A stretch of DNA of 64,000 nt from Orrella dioscoreae. GTDB taxonomy: Bacteria; Pseudomonadota; Gammaproteobacteria; Burkholderiales; Burkholderiaceae_B. The notes under the pieces are model-generated. The model was given only the letters and a program-made list of their open reading frames with translations. It did not search any database and was not told the DNA's origin. Positions 9,209 to 17,835 of this stretch are shown here, piece after piece. A program made the translations under genes and the position numbers. The stretch is from positions 1,736,001 through 1,800,000 of the forward strand of contig NZ_LT907988.1 of NCBI RefSeq assembly GCF_900089455.2, read 5' to 3'. The stretch's first letter is position 1, and each line of letters opens with the position of its first letter.

Positions 9209-9928
9209 GTGAAAGACATGTGCGTACTGGTGACGGGATCGACCAAGGGCATTGGCTGGGCCATCAGCCGCCGGCTGGCGGACCTGGGGTGTCACGTGGT
9301 GGGCATTGCCCGCGAGACCGACGAGGTCGATTTCCCCGGTTATCTCTATGCCTGCGACCTGGCGGATGCGGGCGCGACCGAGGACGTGCTGCGCACGATC
9401 CGCGAGAAATTCCCCATCGACGGCATCGTCAACAACGTCGGCCTGGATGGTCCGCAGCCCTTGGGCCAGATCGACCTGGCGACGCTCTACAACGTCTTCG
9501 ACCTGAACGTGCGCGCCGCCGTGCAGGTGACGCAGGCCTTCGCGGAAACGATGAAGGTGCGCCGCAGCGGCCGCATCGTCAATGTCTGCAGCCGCGCCAT
9601 GTGGGGCGCAGCCGAACGGACCAGCTACGCCGCGGCCAAGAGCGCGCTGGCCAGTTGCACCCGCACCTGGGCGCTGGAGCTGGCCGAGTTCGGCATCACC
9701 GTCAATGCGGTGGCGCCTGGGCCGGTCGAGACCGAACTGTTCCGCCAGGCCCATCCCGTGGGAAGCGACGCCGAGAAGCAGGCGCTGGCCTCGGTGCCCA
9801 TGCATCGCGTGGGCGCGCCCGACGACGTGGCGGCGCTGATCGCCTTCCTGCTGGGGCCCGAGGCGGGCTTCATCACGGGCCAGATCATCGGCGTGGATGG
9901 GGGCGGGGCGCTGGGCCAGCCGTATTGA
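9209..9928 (+). CDS. SDR-family NAD(P)-dependent oxidoreductase (FabG-like)
   Basis: Classical short-chain dehydrogenase. It has the nucleotide motif [12 protein letters not shown] in the core, the catalytic serine in [10 protein letters not shown], the YxxxK pair in [10 protein letters not shown], and the C-terminal [11 protein letters not shown] end common in FabG-like enzymes. The GTG at 9209 is chosen because GGAGG (9193-9197) sits 11 bases before it. The ATG at 9185 lies upstream of that site, and ATG 9218 would be too far from it. About 239 residues. Stands alone between hpnC and radA. The substrate cannot be told from sequence. Confidence 0.9.
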   Translation: MKDMCVLVTGSTKGIGWAISRRLADLGCHVVGIARETDEVDFPGYLYACDLADAGATEDVLRTIREKFPIDGIVNNVGLDGPQPLGQIDLATLYNVFDLNVRAAVQVTQAFAETMKVRRSGRIVNVCSRAMWGAAERTSYAAAKSALASCTRTWALELAEFGITVNAVAPGPVETELFRQAHPVGSDAEKQALASVPMHRVGAPDDVAALIAFLLGPEAGFITGQIIGVDGGGALGQPY

Positions 9929-10007
9929 CACTTCCGGGCCCAGCATGACGCGGGTGTCCGGCCCGCGCGCGGCGCGGCCGGCGGCTTGCCGGTAAACTGC
10001 CGCGATC

Positions 10008-11366
10008 ATGGCCAAGACTAAAACGCAGTTCGTCTGTTCCGAGTGTGGCGGCACCTCGCCGAAGTGGCAGGGCAAGTGCCCGCATTGCAACGCCTGGAAC
10101 ACGCTCGAGGAAACCCTGGAACCGTCGGCCGCGGCCGGCGGGCACCGCTATGCGCCGCTGGCGGCCAGCACGCCCGTGCGCACGCTGTCCGAGATCGAGG
10201 CCCGCGAGTTGCCGCGCCTGCCCACCGGGCTGGAAGAGTTCGACAGGGTGCTGGGCGGCGGCCTGGTGGCGGGCGGCGTGGTGCTCATCGGCGGCGATCC
10301 GGGCATCGGCAAGTCCACGCTGCTGCTGCAGGCGCTGGTGTCCATGTCGGGCGCGGCCCGCGTGCTCTACGTCACGGGCGAAGAGTCCGCCGAGCAGGTC
10401 GCCTTGCGCGCCCGCCGGCTGGGCGTCACCTCGGACAATGTCGACCTGCTGGCCGAGATCCGGCTGGAATCCATCCAGGCGGCGCTCTCCGAGCAGAAGC
10501 CGGCCGTGGCCGTCATCGATTCCATCCAGACCGTCTATTCGGGCGAACTCACCGCCGCGCCCGGGTCGGTGTCGCAGGTGCGCGAGTGCGCCGCGCAGCT
10601 CACCCGCTATGCCAAGCAGACCGGCATCCCCATCGTGATGATCGGCCACGTCACCAAGGACGGCACGCTGGCCGGTCCGCGCGTGCTCGAGCACATCGTC
10701 GACACGGTGCTGTATTTCGAAGGCGACACGCACTCCTCTTTCCGCCTGGTGCGCGCCTTCAAGAACCGCTATGGCGCGGTCAACGAGCTGGGCGTCTTCG
10801 CCATGACCGACCGCGGCTTGCGCGGCGTGGCCAATCCATCGGCGCTGTTCCTGTCGCAGCATGCCCAGCAGGTGTCCGGTTCCTGCGTGATGGCGACGCA
10901 GGAGGGCACGCGGCCCCTGCTGGTCGAGATCCAGGCCCTGGTGGACAGCGCGCATGCGCCCAATCCCAAGCGCCTGACCGTGGGGCTGGAGGGCAACCGC
11001 CTGGCCATGCTGCTGGCGGTGCTGCACCGGCACGCGGGCGTGGCCACCTATGACCAGGATGTCTTCGTCAATGCGGTGGGCGGCGTGCGTATCGCCGAGC
11101 CCGCGGCCGACCTGCCGGTGCTGCTGGCCATCATGTCCTCCTTGCGCGACCGGCCCTTGCCCCAGGGCATGATCGCCTTCGGCGAAGTCGGCCTGGCGGG
11201 CGAGATCCGCCCCGCGCCACGCGGCCAGGAGCGCCTGCGCGAGGCCGCGAAGCTGGGCTTCAACGTGGCGCTGGTGCCCAAGGCCAACGCGCCGCGCCAG
11301 CCCATCGAGGGGCTGGAGGTCTGGGCGGTGGATCGGCTGGATGCGGCGCTGGAGCGCTTGCGCTAA
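10008..11366 (+). CDS. radA: DNA repair protein RadA (Sms)
   Basis: RecA-like helicase that drives branch migration at recombination intermediates. The N-terminal zinc finger is CSECGG...CPHCNAW (residues ~10-30). Walker A is GGDPGIGKST, followed by TGEESAEQV. The RadA-specific KNRYGAVNELGVF motif comes next. A C-terminal Lon-protease-like domain follows (GGVRIAEPAADLPVLLAI, GEVGLAGEIRP). 452 residues, the normal size. Followed 42 bases later by a TauE/SafE permease on the same strand. Confidence 0.98.
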   Translation: MAKTKTQFVCSECGGTSPKWQGKCPHCNAWNTLEETLEPSAAAGGHRYAPLAASTPVRTLSEIEARELPRLPTGLEEFDRVLGGGLVAGGVVLIGGDPGIGKSTLLLQALVSMSGAARVLYVTGEESAEQVALRARRLGVTSDNVDLLAEIRLESIQAALSEQKPAVAVIDSIQTVYSGELTAAPGSVSQVRECAAQLTRYAKQTGIPIVMIGHVTKDGTLAGPRVLEHIVDTVLYFEGDTHSSFRLVRAFKNRYGAVNELGVFAMTDRGLRGVANPSALFLSQHAQQVSGSCVMATQEGTRPLLVEIQALVDSAHAPNPKRLTVGLEGNRLAMLLAVLHRHAGVATYDQDVFVNAVGGVRIAEPAADLPVLLAIMSSLRDRPLPQGMIAFGEVGLAGEIRPAPRGQERLREAAKLGFNVALVPKANAPRQPIEGLEVWAVDRLDAALERLR

Positions 11367-11408
11367 CGGCGGCGGCCGGCAGTCTCTTTTTCATTTCGGA
11401 GTTTTCCC

Positions 11409-12191
11409 GTGTCTCTCGTCGTCCTGGTGATCGGCTGCCTGCTGAGCGGCGCGGTCATCGGCTTGCTGGGCGGCATCCTCGGCATCGGGGGCGGCCTGAT
11501 CGCCATCCCCGCGCTGGGCCTCGTGCTGGGCATGGACCAGCAACTGGCCCAGGGCACGGCGCTCGTCATGGTGTTGCCCACCGTGCTCATGGCCGTGCGC
11601 AAGTACAACCAGCAGGCCCGCATCGACCTGTCGGTGGCGGCGGCCGGCGCGCTCAGCGCAATGGTCTGTACCTGGCTGGGCGCGCGCTGGGCCCTGGGCA
11701 TGGACCCCGTGACCTTGCGGCGCAGTTTCGCGGTCTTCCTGTTCTGCGTCGGGGCCTTCTACGTCTGGCAGACCTGGCGCAAGCCGCGCACGGCGGCCGG
11801 GCAGGGCGGTGGCGCGCAGGCGTCCGCGCCCACCCTGAAACGACGCCAGGCCGCGTTGCTGGGGGCGCTGGCAGGAACGCTGGGCGGCTTCTTCGGCGTG
11901 GGCGGCGCGGTGATCGCGGTGCCTGTCATGACCGCGGTCTACGCGTTGCGCCAGGCGGCGGCGCAGGCATTGGCGCTCACCATGATCATTCCGGGCGCCT
12001 GCGTGGCGCTGTTCACCTATGCGCGTTCCGGCAGCACCGACTGGGTCGTGGGCGGGGCGCTGGCTGCCGGCAGCCTGCTGCTGGTGCCGGTGGGGGTGCG
12101 CATCGCGTATCGCCTGCCCGAGCGCGGCCTGCGCGCGGCCTTTGCCGTGATGCTGTTCGGCACGGTGGCGCTGCTGCTGGCCGAGGGATGA
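11409..12191 (+). CDS. TauE/SafE-family (DUF81) membrane transporter
   Basis: Predicted anion permease of the sulfite-exporter TauE/SafE family. 260 residues with about eight hydrophobic helices and the internal duplication of the family. Glycine-rich GLLGGILGIGGGLIAIPAL in the first half is matched by TLGGFFGVGGAVIAVPVM in the second. The start is GTG at 11409 with CGGAG about ten bases before it. It may be cotranscribed with radA. Transported ion unknown. Confidence 0.88.
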   Translation: MSLVVLVIGCLLSGAVIGLLGGILGIGGGLIAIPALGLVLGMDQQLAQGTALVMVLPTVLMAVRKYNQQARIDLSVAAAGALSAMVCTWLGARWALGMDPVTLRRSFAVFLFCVGAFYVWQTWRKPRTAAGQGGGAQASAPTLKRRQAALLGALAGTLGGFFGVGGAVIAVPVMTAVYALRQAAAQALALTMIIPGACVALFTYARSGSTDWVVGGALAAGSLLLVPVGVRIAYRLPERGLRAAFAVMLFGTVALLLAEG

Positions 12192-12326
12192 ACGCTGACG
12201 GCCCGGTCAGCGTCCAGACAGCGTAAATTCAGTTACGACATTCTCCTTAAGTTTGCGGAAACCTCCCGCGTCCAGCCCCCTCCAAGCCAGTACGGAGCCA
12301 CTGGCATCTTGCCCGTGCCCGGTATC

Positions 12327-12346
12327 ACCGGACCCGGACGTCCGGT
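12327..12346 (+). promoter_or_regulatory. 5' leader hairpin/palindrome before the small exported protein
   Basis: ACCGGAC-CCGGAC-GTCCGGT forms a 7-bp stem. It contains the overlapping perfect palindrome CCGGACGTCCGG (12334-12345), so two alternative pairings exist. It ends 11 bases before the ribosome binding site AAGGAG (12358-12363) of the downstream gene. It could be an RNA hairpin or a dimeric operator; nothing here decides. Confidence 0.4.
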
Positions 12347-12371
12347 TGCTTTCTTGCAAGGAGAGTCCACC

Positions 12372-12620
12372 ATGACGACACAAGCACGCATCGCCGCCTT
12401 CCTGTCGACCTCGGCCCTGTGCCTGGGGCTGGCGGCCGGCCCGGCCGCCCATGCCGCTGAAACGGGCCGAACCTCGGCCCAGGCCAGCAGCCAGGCAGCC
12501 CATGGCACGCACGCAAGTCCGCAAGCCAGGCCGCAAGCCAAGCACGGCAAGACCACGGGCCATACCCAGGCGCACCAGCCTGCCCACAAGCCGGGCAAGT
12601 CCACGCAGTCTTCCCAATAA
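12372..12620 (+). CDS. Small histidine-rich exported protein, unknown function
   Basis: 82 residues. The ATG at 12372 follows a strong AAGGAG. An in-frame ATG at 12309 lacks a ribosome site and would put residues in front of the signal peptide. The N-terminus is a clear Sec signal peptide (AFLSTSALCLGLAAG) with likely cleavage after AHA. The mature ~54 residues are Ala/Gln/His/Thr/Ser/Lys rich with six histidines. They contain no Val, Ile, Leu, Met, Phe, Tyr, Trp or Cys, so the protein must be disordered. Composition recalls acid-shock protein Asr and periplasmic metal-buffering peptides, but no homology can be claimed. Followed by a hairpin terminator. Confidence 0.75.
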   Translation: MTTQARIAAFLSTSALCLGLAAGPAAHAAETGRTSAQASSQAAHGTHASPQARPQAKHGKTTGHTQAHQPAHKPGKSTQSSQ

Positions 12621-12627
12621 CCCGCGC

Positions 12628-12656
12628 GGCCCTGCCGTGGCCTGCGCGGCAGGGCC
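12628..12656 (+). terminator. Hairpin terminator after the small exported protein
   Basis: GGCCCTGCC (12628-12636) pairs with GGCAGGGCC (12648-12656), followed by a short pyrimidine-rich stretch GTTGCCCTTTCT rather than a full U tract. It lies directly after the small gene's stop codon. Confidence 0.6.
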
Positions 12657-12674
12657 GTTGCCCTTTCTCACCGA

Positions 12675-12713
12675 CGCGCACCCGGCCAGGCGCCAGCCTC
12701 GGCCGGGTGCGCG
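12675..12713. repeat. 13-bp perfect inverted repeat
   Basis: CGCGCACCCGGCC and GGCCGGGTGCGCG are exact complements separated by 13 bases. Together with the hairpin just upstream they make a double stem-loop barrier in the 250-base gap before the large permease gene. No T tract follows. Confidence 0.55.
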
Positions 12714-12871
12714 CGTGGCATTCCTGCCGTGCCCTGCAACCCGCGCGTCCCGGCGCGGTCACACCGTTTCGGTATGCTCGGTGCCTGTGTCGCAGTTGCA
12801 GGTGCTTTGTCTCCGTCCCTTCCGCAGCCGTCCGGCCGCGGCCCTCCCGCTGATTGCCTTACCATTGCGCC

Positions 12872-15421
12872 ATGTCTCGAACCCTCGCGTCCTCCGCCGC
12901 AGTGTCCTCCCCGTCCCCTTCCGGCCGCCGGCCGGGCTGGTCCCTGCGCATGGCGTGGCTTGCCATGGTGCGCGACATCCGCGCCGGCGAGCTGCGCCTG
13001 CTCATGCTGGCGCTCATCGTCGCGGTGGCCGCGGTCACGGGCGTGGGCTTCCTGTCCGATCGGGTCGGGCGCGCGCTGGAGCGCGATGCGGGCCAGATGC
13101 TGGGGGGCGACATCGTCCTCGAGGCCGATGGCGCCATCGACCAGGCTTTCGTCGACCATGCCCGCAACCTGGGCCTGCGCACCTCGCGGGTCTGGCAGTT
13201 CCCGTCCATGGTGGGCAACGGCGACACCCTGCAGCTGTCATCCATCAAGGCGGTGGAGGGCGACTATCCGCTGCGCGGCCGCCTGCGCGTGGCCGACAGC
13301 GCCACGGGCGAGGAGCGTCCCGCCGAGGGCGCGCCGGCGCCGGGGACGGTCTGGGTCGACCCGCAACTGCTGGGCATGACGGCGCTTGCCGTGGGCGACA
13401 TGCTGCACGTGGGCGATACGCAATTGCGCATCGCCCAGGTCATCCGCTACGAGCCCGACCGTGGCATGCAGTTCGTCAACGTGGCGCCGCGCGTGCTGCT
13501 GCGGGCCGAGGACCTGCCCGCCACCGGGCTCATCGGCCTGGGCAGCCGTGTCGGCTATGCCTTGCTGCTGGCCGGGGACGAGGCGGCGGTGGCCAGCTAC
13601 CGCGGCTGGCTGCAGGACAATCTGCAGCGGGGCCAGAAGATCGCCGACCTGGAGTCGGGCCGGCCCGAGGTGCGCCGCACGCTCGACCGGGCCCAGCTTT
13701 TCCTGTCCCTGGTGGCGCTGTTGGCCGTCATGGTCTGCGCCGTGGCGGTGGCGCTGGCCGCGCGCCGCTACACCTTGCGCCATCGCGACGGCGTCGCGGT
13801 CATGCGCTGCCTGGGGGCCACACAGGGCCAGCTGTTGCGCATGCTCGGCCTGGAGTTCGCCTTCATCGCGCTGGCCGCGTCGGCGGTCGGCTGCGTCGCG
13901 GGCTATGGCGTGCACGCCTTGCTGGTGGCGGGACTGGGCAGCCTCATCGACACGACCTTGCCGGCAGCCAGTTGGCGGCCGGGCGTGCAGGGCATGCTGG
14001 TGGGCAGCTGGTTGCTGTTCGCCTTCGCGCTGCCGCCGGTCGCCGAGCTGTGCCGGGTGCCGCCGGCGCGCGTCCTGCGGCGCGAAGGCGCGATGGCGGC
14101 CAGCTGCGCGGCCATCGGCTACACGGTGGGCGCGGCGGGTTTCGCCGGCCTGGTGTGGTGGTTCGCTGGCGATCTCAAGCTGGGCGCCATCGTGGCGGGC
14201 GGCTTCTTCGGCGCCTTTGCGCTGTTTGCCGGCGTGGCCTGGGTGGCCCTGTCGGCCGTGCGGGCCCTGCGCGCGCGCATCCACGGCAGGCCGGCCCTGC
14301 GTTTCGCACTGGCCGGCATGGCCAGGCGCCGGGCTGCGTCGGCCGCGCAGATCTGCGCCCTGGGCCTGGGCCTGATGGCGCTCTTGCTGCTGGCCATGAC
14401 GCGCACCGATCTCATCGACGGCTGGCGCCAGACCATGCCGGCCGACGCGCCCAACCGCTTCCTCATCAATATCCAGCCCGACCAGCGCGAGGCCGTGCAG
14501 GCGCGGCTGCAGGCGGCCGGTATCCACGACGTGAAGCTCTGGCCCATGATCCGCGGCCGCCTGGTGTCCATCAATGCGCGCGCCGTGGCGATTTCCGATT
14601 ACGAAGCGCCGCGCGCGCGCCGCATGGTGGATCGCGAGTTCAACCTGTCCTACGACAGCCAGGTGCCCGCCTACAACGAGATCCTGGCCGGCCGCGAGTT
14701 CGATCCCAAGGCCATGGAAGTCTCGATCGAAGACGGCCTGGCCAAGACGCTGGGCATCCAGCTGGGCGACACGCTGGGTTTTGACGTGGCCGGTGCCATC
14801 GTCAACGTCGAGGTCACCAGCCTGCGCGAGGTCGACTGGGACACGATGCAGGTCAACTTCTTTGCCCTGACGACGCCTGCCGCGCTGGCGGATGCGCCGC
14901 AGAGCTGGCTGACCTCCTTCCACTTGCCGCCTGAGCAGGCGGGCCTGATGCAGGCGCTGGTGCGCGACTATCCGAACCTGACCGTCTTCGACGTGGGCGC
15001 GATCCTGGCGCAACTGCAGACCGTGCTGGACCAGGTGGTGGCGGCGGTGCAGTGGCTGTTCGCCTTCACGCTGGCCGCGGGCGTGCTGGTGCTGGCGGCG
15101 GCCTTGTCGTCGACGCGCGACGAGCGCACGCACGAGGCGGCCCTGATGCGGGCCCTGGGCGCCACCCGCGGCCAGCTGGCGCGCGCGCAACGCCTGGAGC
15201 TGCTGGCGCTGGGCGCCCTGGCGGGCCTGCTGGCCGCGTCCGGCGCGACTGGCGTATCCTGGGCGCTGGCGCGCTTCGTCTTCGATTTTCCGCTGTCCCT
15301 GCACGCCTGGCCCTGGCTGGCCGGCATGGCGGCAGGCGCCCTGGCCGCCTGGGGCGGCGGTTCCCTGGCTTTGCGGGGCGTGCTGCGCACGCCGCCGCTC
15401 ATTACGCTTCGAGGCGCCTGA
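12872..15421 (+). CDS. FtsX-like ABC transporter permease (YbbP/LolC-type), large
   Basis: 849-residue integral membrane protein with two FtsX-type cores (about residues 250-390 and 715-845) linked by a large periplasmic part. The organisation matches YbbP-like permeases that act on lipids or lipoproteins with a separate ATPase. FtsX core landmarks are CLGATQGQLLRMLGLEFAF in the first and ALMRALGATRGQLARAQRLE in the second. The ATG at 12872 (MSRTLASS) is preferred over one 18 bases earlier. No ATP-binding gene lies beside it, so the partner is encoded elsewhere. The stop overlaps the next start as TGATG (15419-15423). Confidence 0.88.
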   Translation: MSRTLASSAAVSSPSPSGRRPGWSLRMAWLAMVRDIRAGELRLLMLALIVAVAAVTGVGFLSDRVGRALERDAGQMLGGDIVLEADGAIDQAFVDHARNLGLRTSRVWQFPSMVGNGDTLQLSSIKAVEGDYPLRGRLRVADSATGEERPAEGAPAPGTVWVDPQLLGMTALAVGDMLHVGDTQLRIAQVIRYEPDRGMQFVNVAPRVLLRAEDLPATGLIGLGSRVGYALLLAGDEAAVASYRGWLQDNLQRGQKIADLESGRPEVRRTLDRAQLFLSLVALLAVMVCAVAVALAARRYTLRHRDGVAVMRCLGATQGQLLRMLGLEFAFIALAASAVGCVAGYGVHALLVAGLGSLIDTTLPAASWRPGVQGMLVGSWLLFAFALPPVAELCRVPPARVLRREGAMAASCAAIGYTVGAAGFAGLVWWFAGDLKLGAIVAGGFFGAFALFAGVAWVALSAVRALRARIHGRPALRFALAGMARRRAASAAQICALGLGLMALLLLAMTRTDLIDGWRQTMPADAPNRFLINIQPDQREAVQARLQAAGIHDVKLWPMIRGRLVSINARAVAISDYEAPRARRMVDREFNLSYDSQVPAYNEILAGREFDPKAMEVSIEDGLAKTLGIQLGDTLGFDVAGAIVNVEVTSLREVDWDTMQVNFFALTTPAALADAPQSWLTSFHLPPEQAGLMQALVRDYPNLTVFDVGAILAQLQTVLDQVVAAVQWLFAFTLAAGVLVLAAALSSTRDERTHEAALMRALGATRGQLARAQRLELLALGALAGLLAASGATGVSWALARFVFDFPLSLHAWPWLAGMAAGALAAWGGGSLALRGVLRTPPLITLRGA

Positions 15422-15840
15422 TGGCGACAGTCCTTCCCATTTTCGAACCCTTCGACACGACCCGCTCCCTCTACGATCAGCTCGGCCAGGAGGCCGGCGT
15501 GCGCGCGCTGGTCGACCGTTTCTATGACCTCATGGACATGGAGCCCGACCTGAAGGAACTGCGCGCCGTGCACGGCCCCTCGCTGGACAGCGCCCGCGAC
15601 AAGCTGTTCTGGTTCCTCTGCGGTTACTTCGGCGGGCCGGACCATTACGTCTCGCGTTTCGGTCATCCGCGCCTGCGGGCGCGCCACCTGCCGTTCGCCA
15701 TCGACAGCCAGGGACGTGACCAGTGGGTGACGTGCATGGGCCGCGCCATGCAGGACCAGGGCCTGCCCGAGCCCCTGGCCGAAAGGCTGTTGCACACCTT
15801 CTACGGCACCGCCGACTGGATGCGCAATCGTGAAGGCTGA
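15421..15840 (+). CDS. Group II truncated haemoglobin (trHbO-like)
   Basis: 139-residue haem protein with the 2-on-2 globin fold; the family binds O2 or NO. The proximal histidine is the one in RARHLPFAI (about His89), within the group II motif GHPRLRARHLPF. The G8 tryptophan is in DQWVTCM (about Trp102). FWFLCGYFGGPDHY before the F helix is also typical of group II. The ATG is at 15421 inside the TGATG overlap with the permease stop; the same frame upstream is antisense-like noise. The 3' end overlaps the next gene by 11 bases, so all three genes are coupled. The reason for the association is not evident. Confidence 0.93.
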   Translation: MATVLPIFEPFDTTRSLYDQLGQEAGVRALVDRFYDLMDMEPDLKELRAVHGPSLDSARDKLFWFLCGYFGGPDHYVSRFGHPRLRARHLPFAIDSQGRDQWVTCMGRAMQDQGLPEPLAERLLHTFYGTADWMRNREG

Positions 15841-16576
15841 GGCAACCGCCCAGGTTGCCGCGCCCGCCGGCGCGCAGGCCATCCGCCATGCCTGGCGGGG
15901 CGGCGCCATGCTGTATGACCCGGCGGTGATCACGCAGCCCGATCCGGCGCTGTTCGATCCCGCCACCCACGGCGAGCAGGCCCGTCCCGTGGGGGCAGGG
16001 GGCCGCCAGGCGGCCTGGTTCCTGTCCCTGCCCGGCGGCACGCAGGCCGCCTTGCGCCACTACCGCCGCGGCGGACTGGTGGGCAAGCTGGTGCGCGCCA
16101 CCTATGTCTGGACCGGCGAGTCCGATACCCGCGCATTCGCCGAGTTCCGCCTGATGGCCGAACTGCGCGACGCGGGGCTGGCCGTGCCGCGTCCGCTGGC
16201 CGCCGGCTACTGGCGCCACGGCCTGGGCTATCGCGCCGCCTTGCTGACCGAGCGCATCCCGGATGCGCAGCCGCTGGCCTTGCGGCTGGAAGACGCGCTG
16301 TGCGAACCCGCCGCACAGGCCATCGCCGACATGCATGCGGCCGGGGCCTGGCATGCGGACCTGAATCTCTACAACATCCTGATAGACCGGCAGAACCAGG
16401 CCTGGCTCATCGATTTCGACCGCGGGCGCGGCGGCGGGGTGGACGCCGCCGCCCGGCAGGGCAACCTGGCCCGCCTGCGTCGCTCGTGCGAGAAGGTGGC
16501 AGGCGCGCGCGGCGTGGCGTTCTGGGCGTTGCTGGCGCGATCCTATGAAGCAGCCTGGCGGGCTCGGCAAGGCTGA
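15830..16576 (+). CDS. kdkA: 3-deoxy-D-manno-octulosonic acid (Kdo) kinase
   Basis: Phosphorylates Kdo in the lipopolysaccharide inner core. 248 residues of the KdkA/WaaP protein-kinase-like family. The catalytic loop is WHADLNLYNILID, the metal-binding motif is WLIDFDRGR, and the N-lobe contains LRHYRRGGLVGKLVRATYVW. GTG at 15830 gives the listed N-terminus with an 11-base overlap; an internal ATG at codon 27 (MLYDPAVI) is a credible alternative. No LPS neighbour is immediately adjacent; other core genes lie 20 kb downstream. Confidence 0.9.
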   Translation: MKAEATAQVAAPAGAQAIRHAWRGGAMLYDPAVITQPDPALFDPATHGEQARPVGAGGRQAAWFLSLPGGTQAALRHYRRGGLVGKLVRATYVWTGESDTRAFAEFRLMAELRDAGLAVPRPLAAGYWRHGLGYRAALLTERIPDAQPLALRLEDALCEPAAQAIADMHAAGAWHADLNLYNILIDRQNQAWLIDFDRGRGGGVDAAARQGNLARLRRSCEKVAGARGVAFWALLARSYEAAWRARQG

Positions 16577-16656
16577 CGCCGGACACCCCGGATCGCCTCG
16601 TCTTTTCGCCATGTGAAGCCCGGCCCGGGCCCCGCCCCACGGCGGAAAAAAGGCTT

Positions 16657-16662
16657 TATTAT
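16657..16662 (+). promoter_or_regulatory. Putative -10 of the potFGHI operon
   Basis: TATTAT in an AT-rich island (about 16645-16690) within GC-rich DNA, 48 bases before the potF start. The island also holds TTTGGGTTTGG and an A6 run. No convincing -35 is visible. Confidence 0.4.
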
Positions 16663-16704
16663 TTTGGGTTTGGCAATTTTCTGGTTCTACGCGGGGGAAC
16701 TCTC

Positions 16705-17829
16705 ATGTCTATCGGAAACGCGGGACGCGGCGGCAAGACCGTGTCCGGGTTGGTCGCGGCGCTCATGGCCTTGTCGGTCTCGGCAGCCGCCCAGGCCCAG
16801 GACAACAAGACCGTCAACGTCTACAACTGGGCCGAGTACACCGCGCCCGACACCCTGCCCGGTTTCGAGAAGGAAACCGGCATCAAGGTGCGCTACGACG
16901 TCTACGACAGCAATGACACCCTGCAGGCCAAGCTGCTGACCGGCAAGTCGGGCTACGACATCGTCGTGCCGTCCACGCACTACGCCGCGCGCCAGCTGGA
17001 AGGCGGTCTTTTCCAGAAGCTGGACCGCAGCAAGATCCCCAACTGGTCGCACCTCGATCCCGAGATCATGGCGCTGGTCGCCACGGTCGATCCGGGCAAC
17101 CAATACCTCGTGCCCTGGGGCTATGGCACCAACGGGCTGGGCTACAACGTGACCCGCGCGCGCGCCGCGCTGGGGGCCGATGCCGACCTGGGCAGCTGGG
17201 ACACCCTGTTCAAGCCCGAGAACGCCGCCAAGCTGCAGTCCTGCGGCATCTCCATGCTGGACGAGGCCGCGCAGGTTTTCCCGGCCGTGCTGCACTACCT
17301 GGGCAAGGATCCCAACAGCAGCGAGCCCGCCGACTACCGCGCCGCGCTGGACGTCCTGAAGAAGATCCGCCCCTACATTCGCCAGTTCAGTTCCTCGGGC
17401 TATATCGACGAGCTGGCCGCCGGCGACCTGTGCATGGTCTATGGTTTCTCGGGAGACGTGCTGATCGCCGCGCGCCGCGCCAGGGAAGCCAGGAAGGACT
17501 ACGAGATCGACTACTACCTGCCCAAGGGCGGGGCGCCTGCCTGGTTCGACACCATGGCCATCCCCAAGGACGCGCAGAACGTCGATGCCGCGCATGCCTT
17601 CATCAACTACATCGAGACGCCGAAGGTCCACGCCGCCATCACCAACCACATGTTCTACCCGAACGCCAACAAGTCGGCGCGCGAATTCGTGAACAAGGAC
17701 GTGGCGGGCAACGTGAACATCTATCCGCCGGCGGAGGTCTCCAAGACCCTCTACGTCATCAAGCCGCAGCCGCTGGCCGTGCAGCGCCTGCAGACGCGCC
17801 TCTGGGCCGAACTGAAATCGGGACGCTGA
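16705..17829 (+). CDS. potF: Polyamine ABC transporter substrate-binding protein
   Basis: Periplasmic putrescine/spermidine-binding protein of the PotF/SpuD group. 374 residues. A signal peptide covers about residues 1-31 (LMALSVSAAAQAQ). The mature start KTVNVYNWAEYTAPDTLPGFE is diagnostic of the family, and YDSNDTLQAKLLTGKSGYD and VPWGYGTNGLGYN carry binding-site residues. First gene of potF-G-H-I; the operon order fits the putrescine system PotFGHI rather than PotABCD. Specificity between putrescine and other amines is not settled by sequence. Confidence 0.95.
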   Translation: MSIGNAGRGGKTVSGLVAALMALSVSAAAQAQDNKTVNVYNWAEYTAPDTLPGFEKETGIKVRYDVYDSNDTLQAKLLTGKSGYDIVVPSTHYAARQLEGGLFQKLDRSKIPNWSHLDPEIMALVATVDPGNQYLVPWGYGTNGLGYNVTRARAALGADADLGSWDTLFKPENAAKLQSCGISMLDEAAQVFPAVLHYLGKDPNSSEPADYRAALDVLKKIRPYIRQFSSSGYIDELAAGDLCMVYGFSGDVLIAARRAREARKDYEIDYYLPKGGAPAWFDTMAIPKDAQNVDAAHAFINYIETPKVHAAITNHMFYPNANKSAREFVNKDVAGNVNIYPPAEVSKTLYVIKPQPLAVQRLQTRLWAELKSGR

Positions 17830-17835
17830 GCGATC

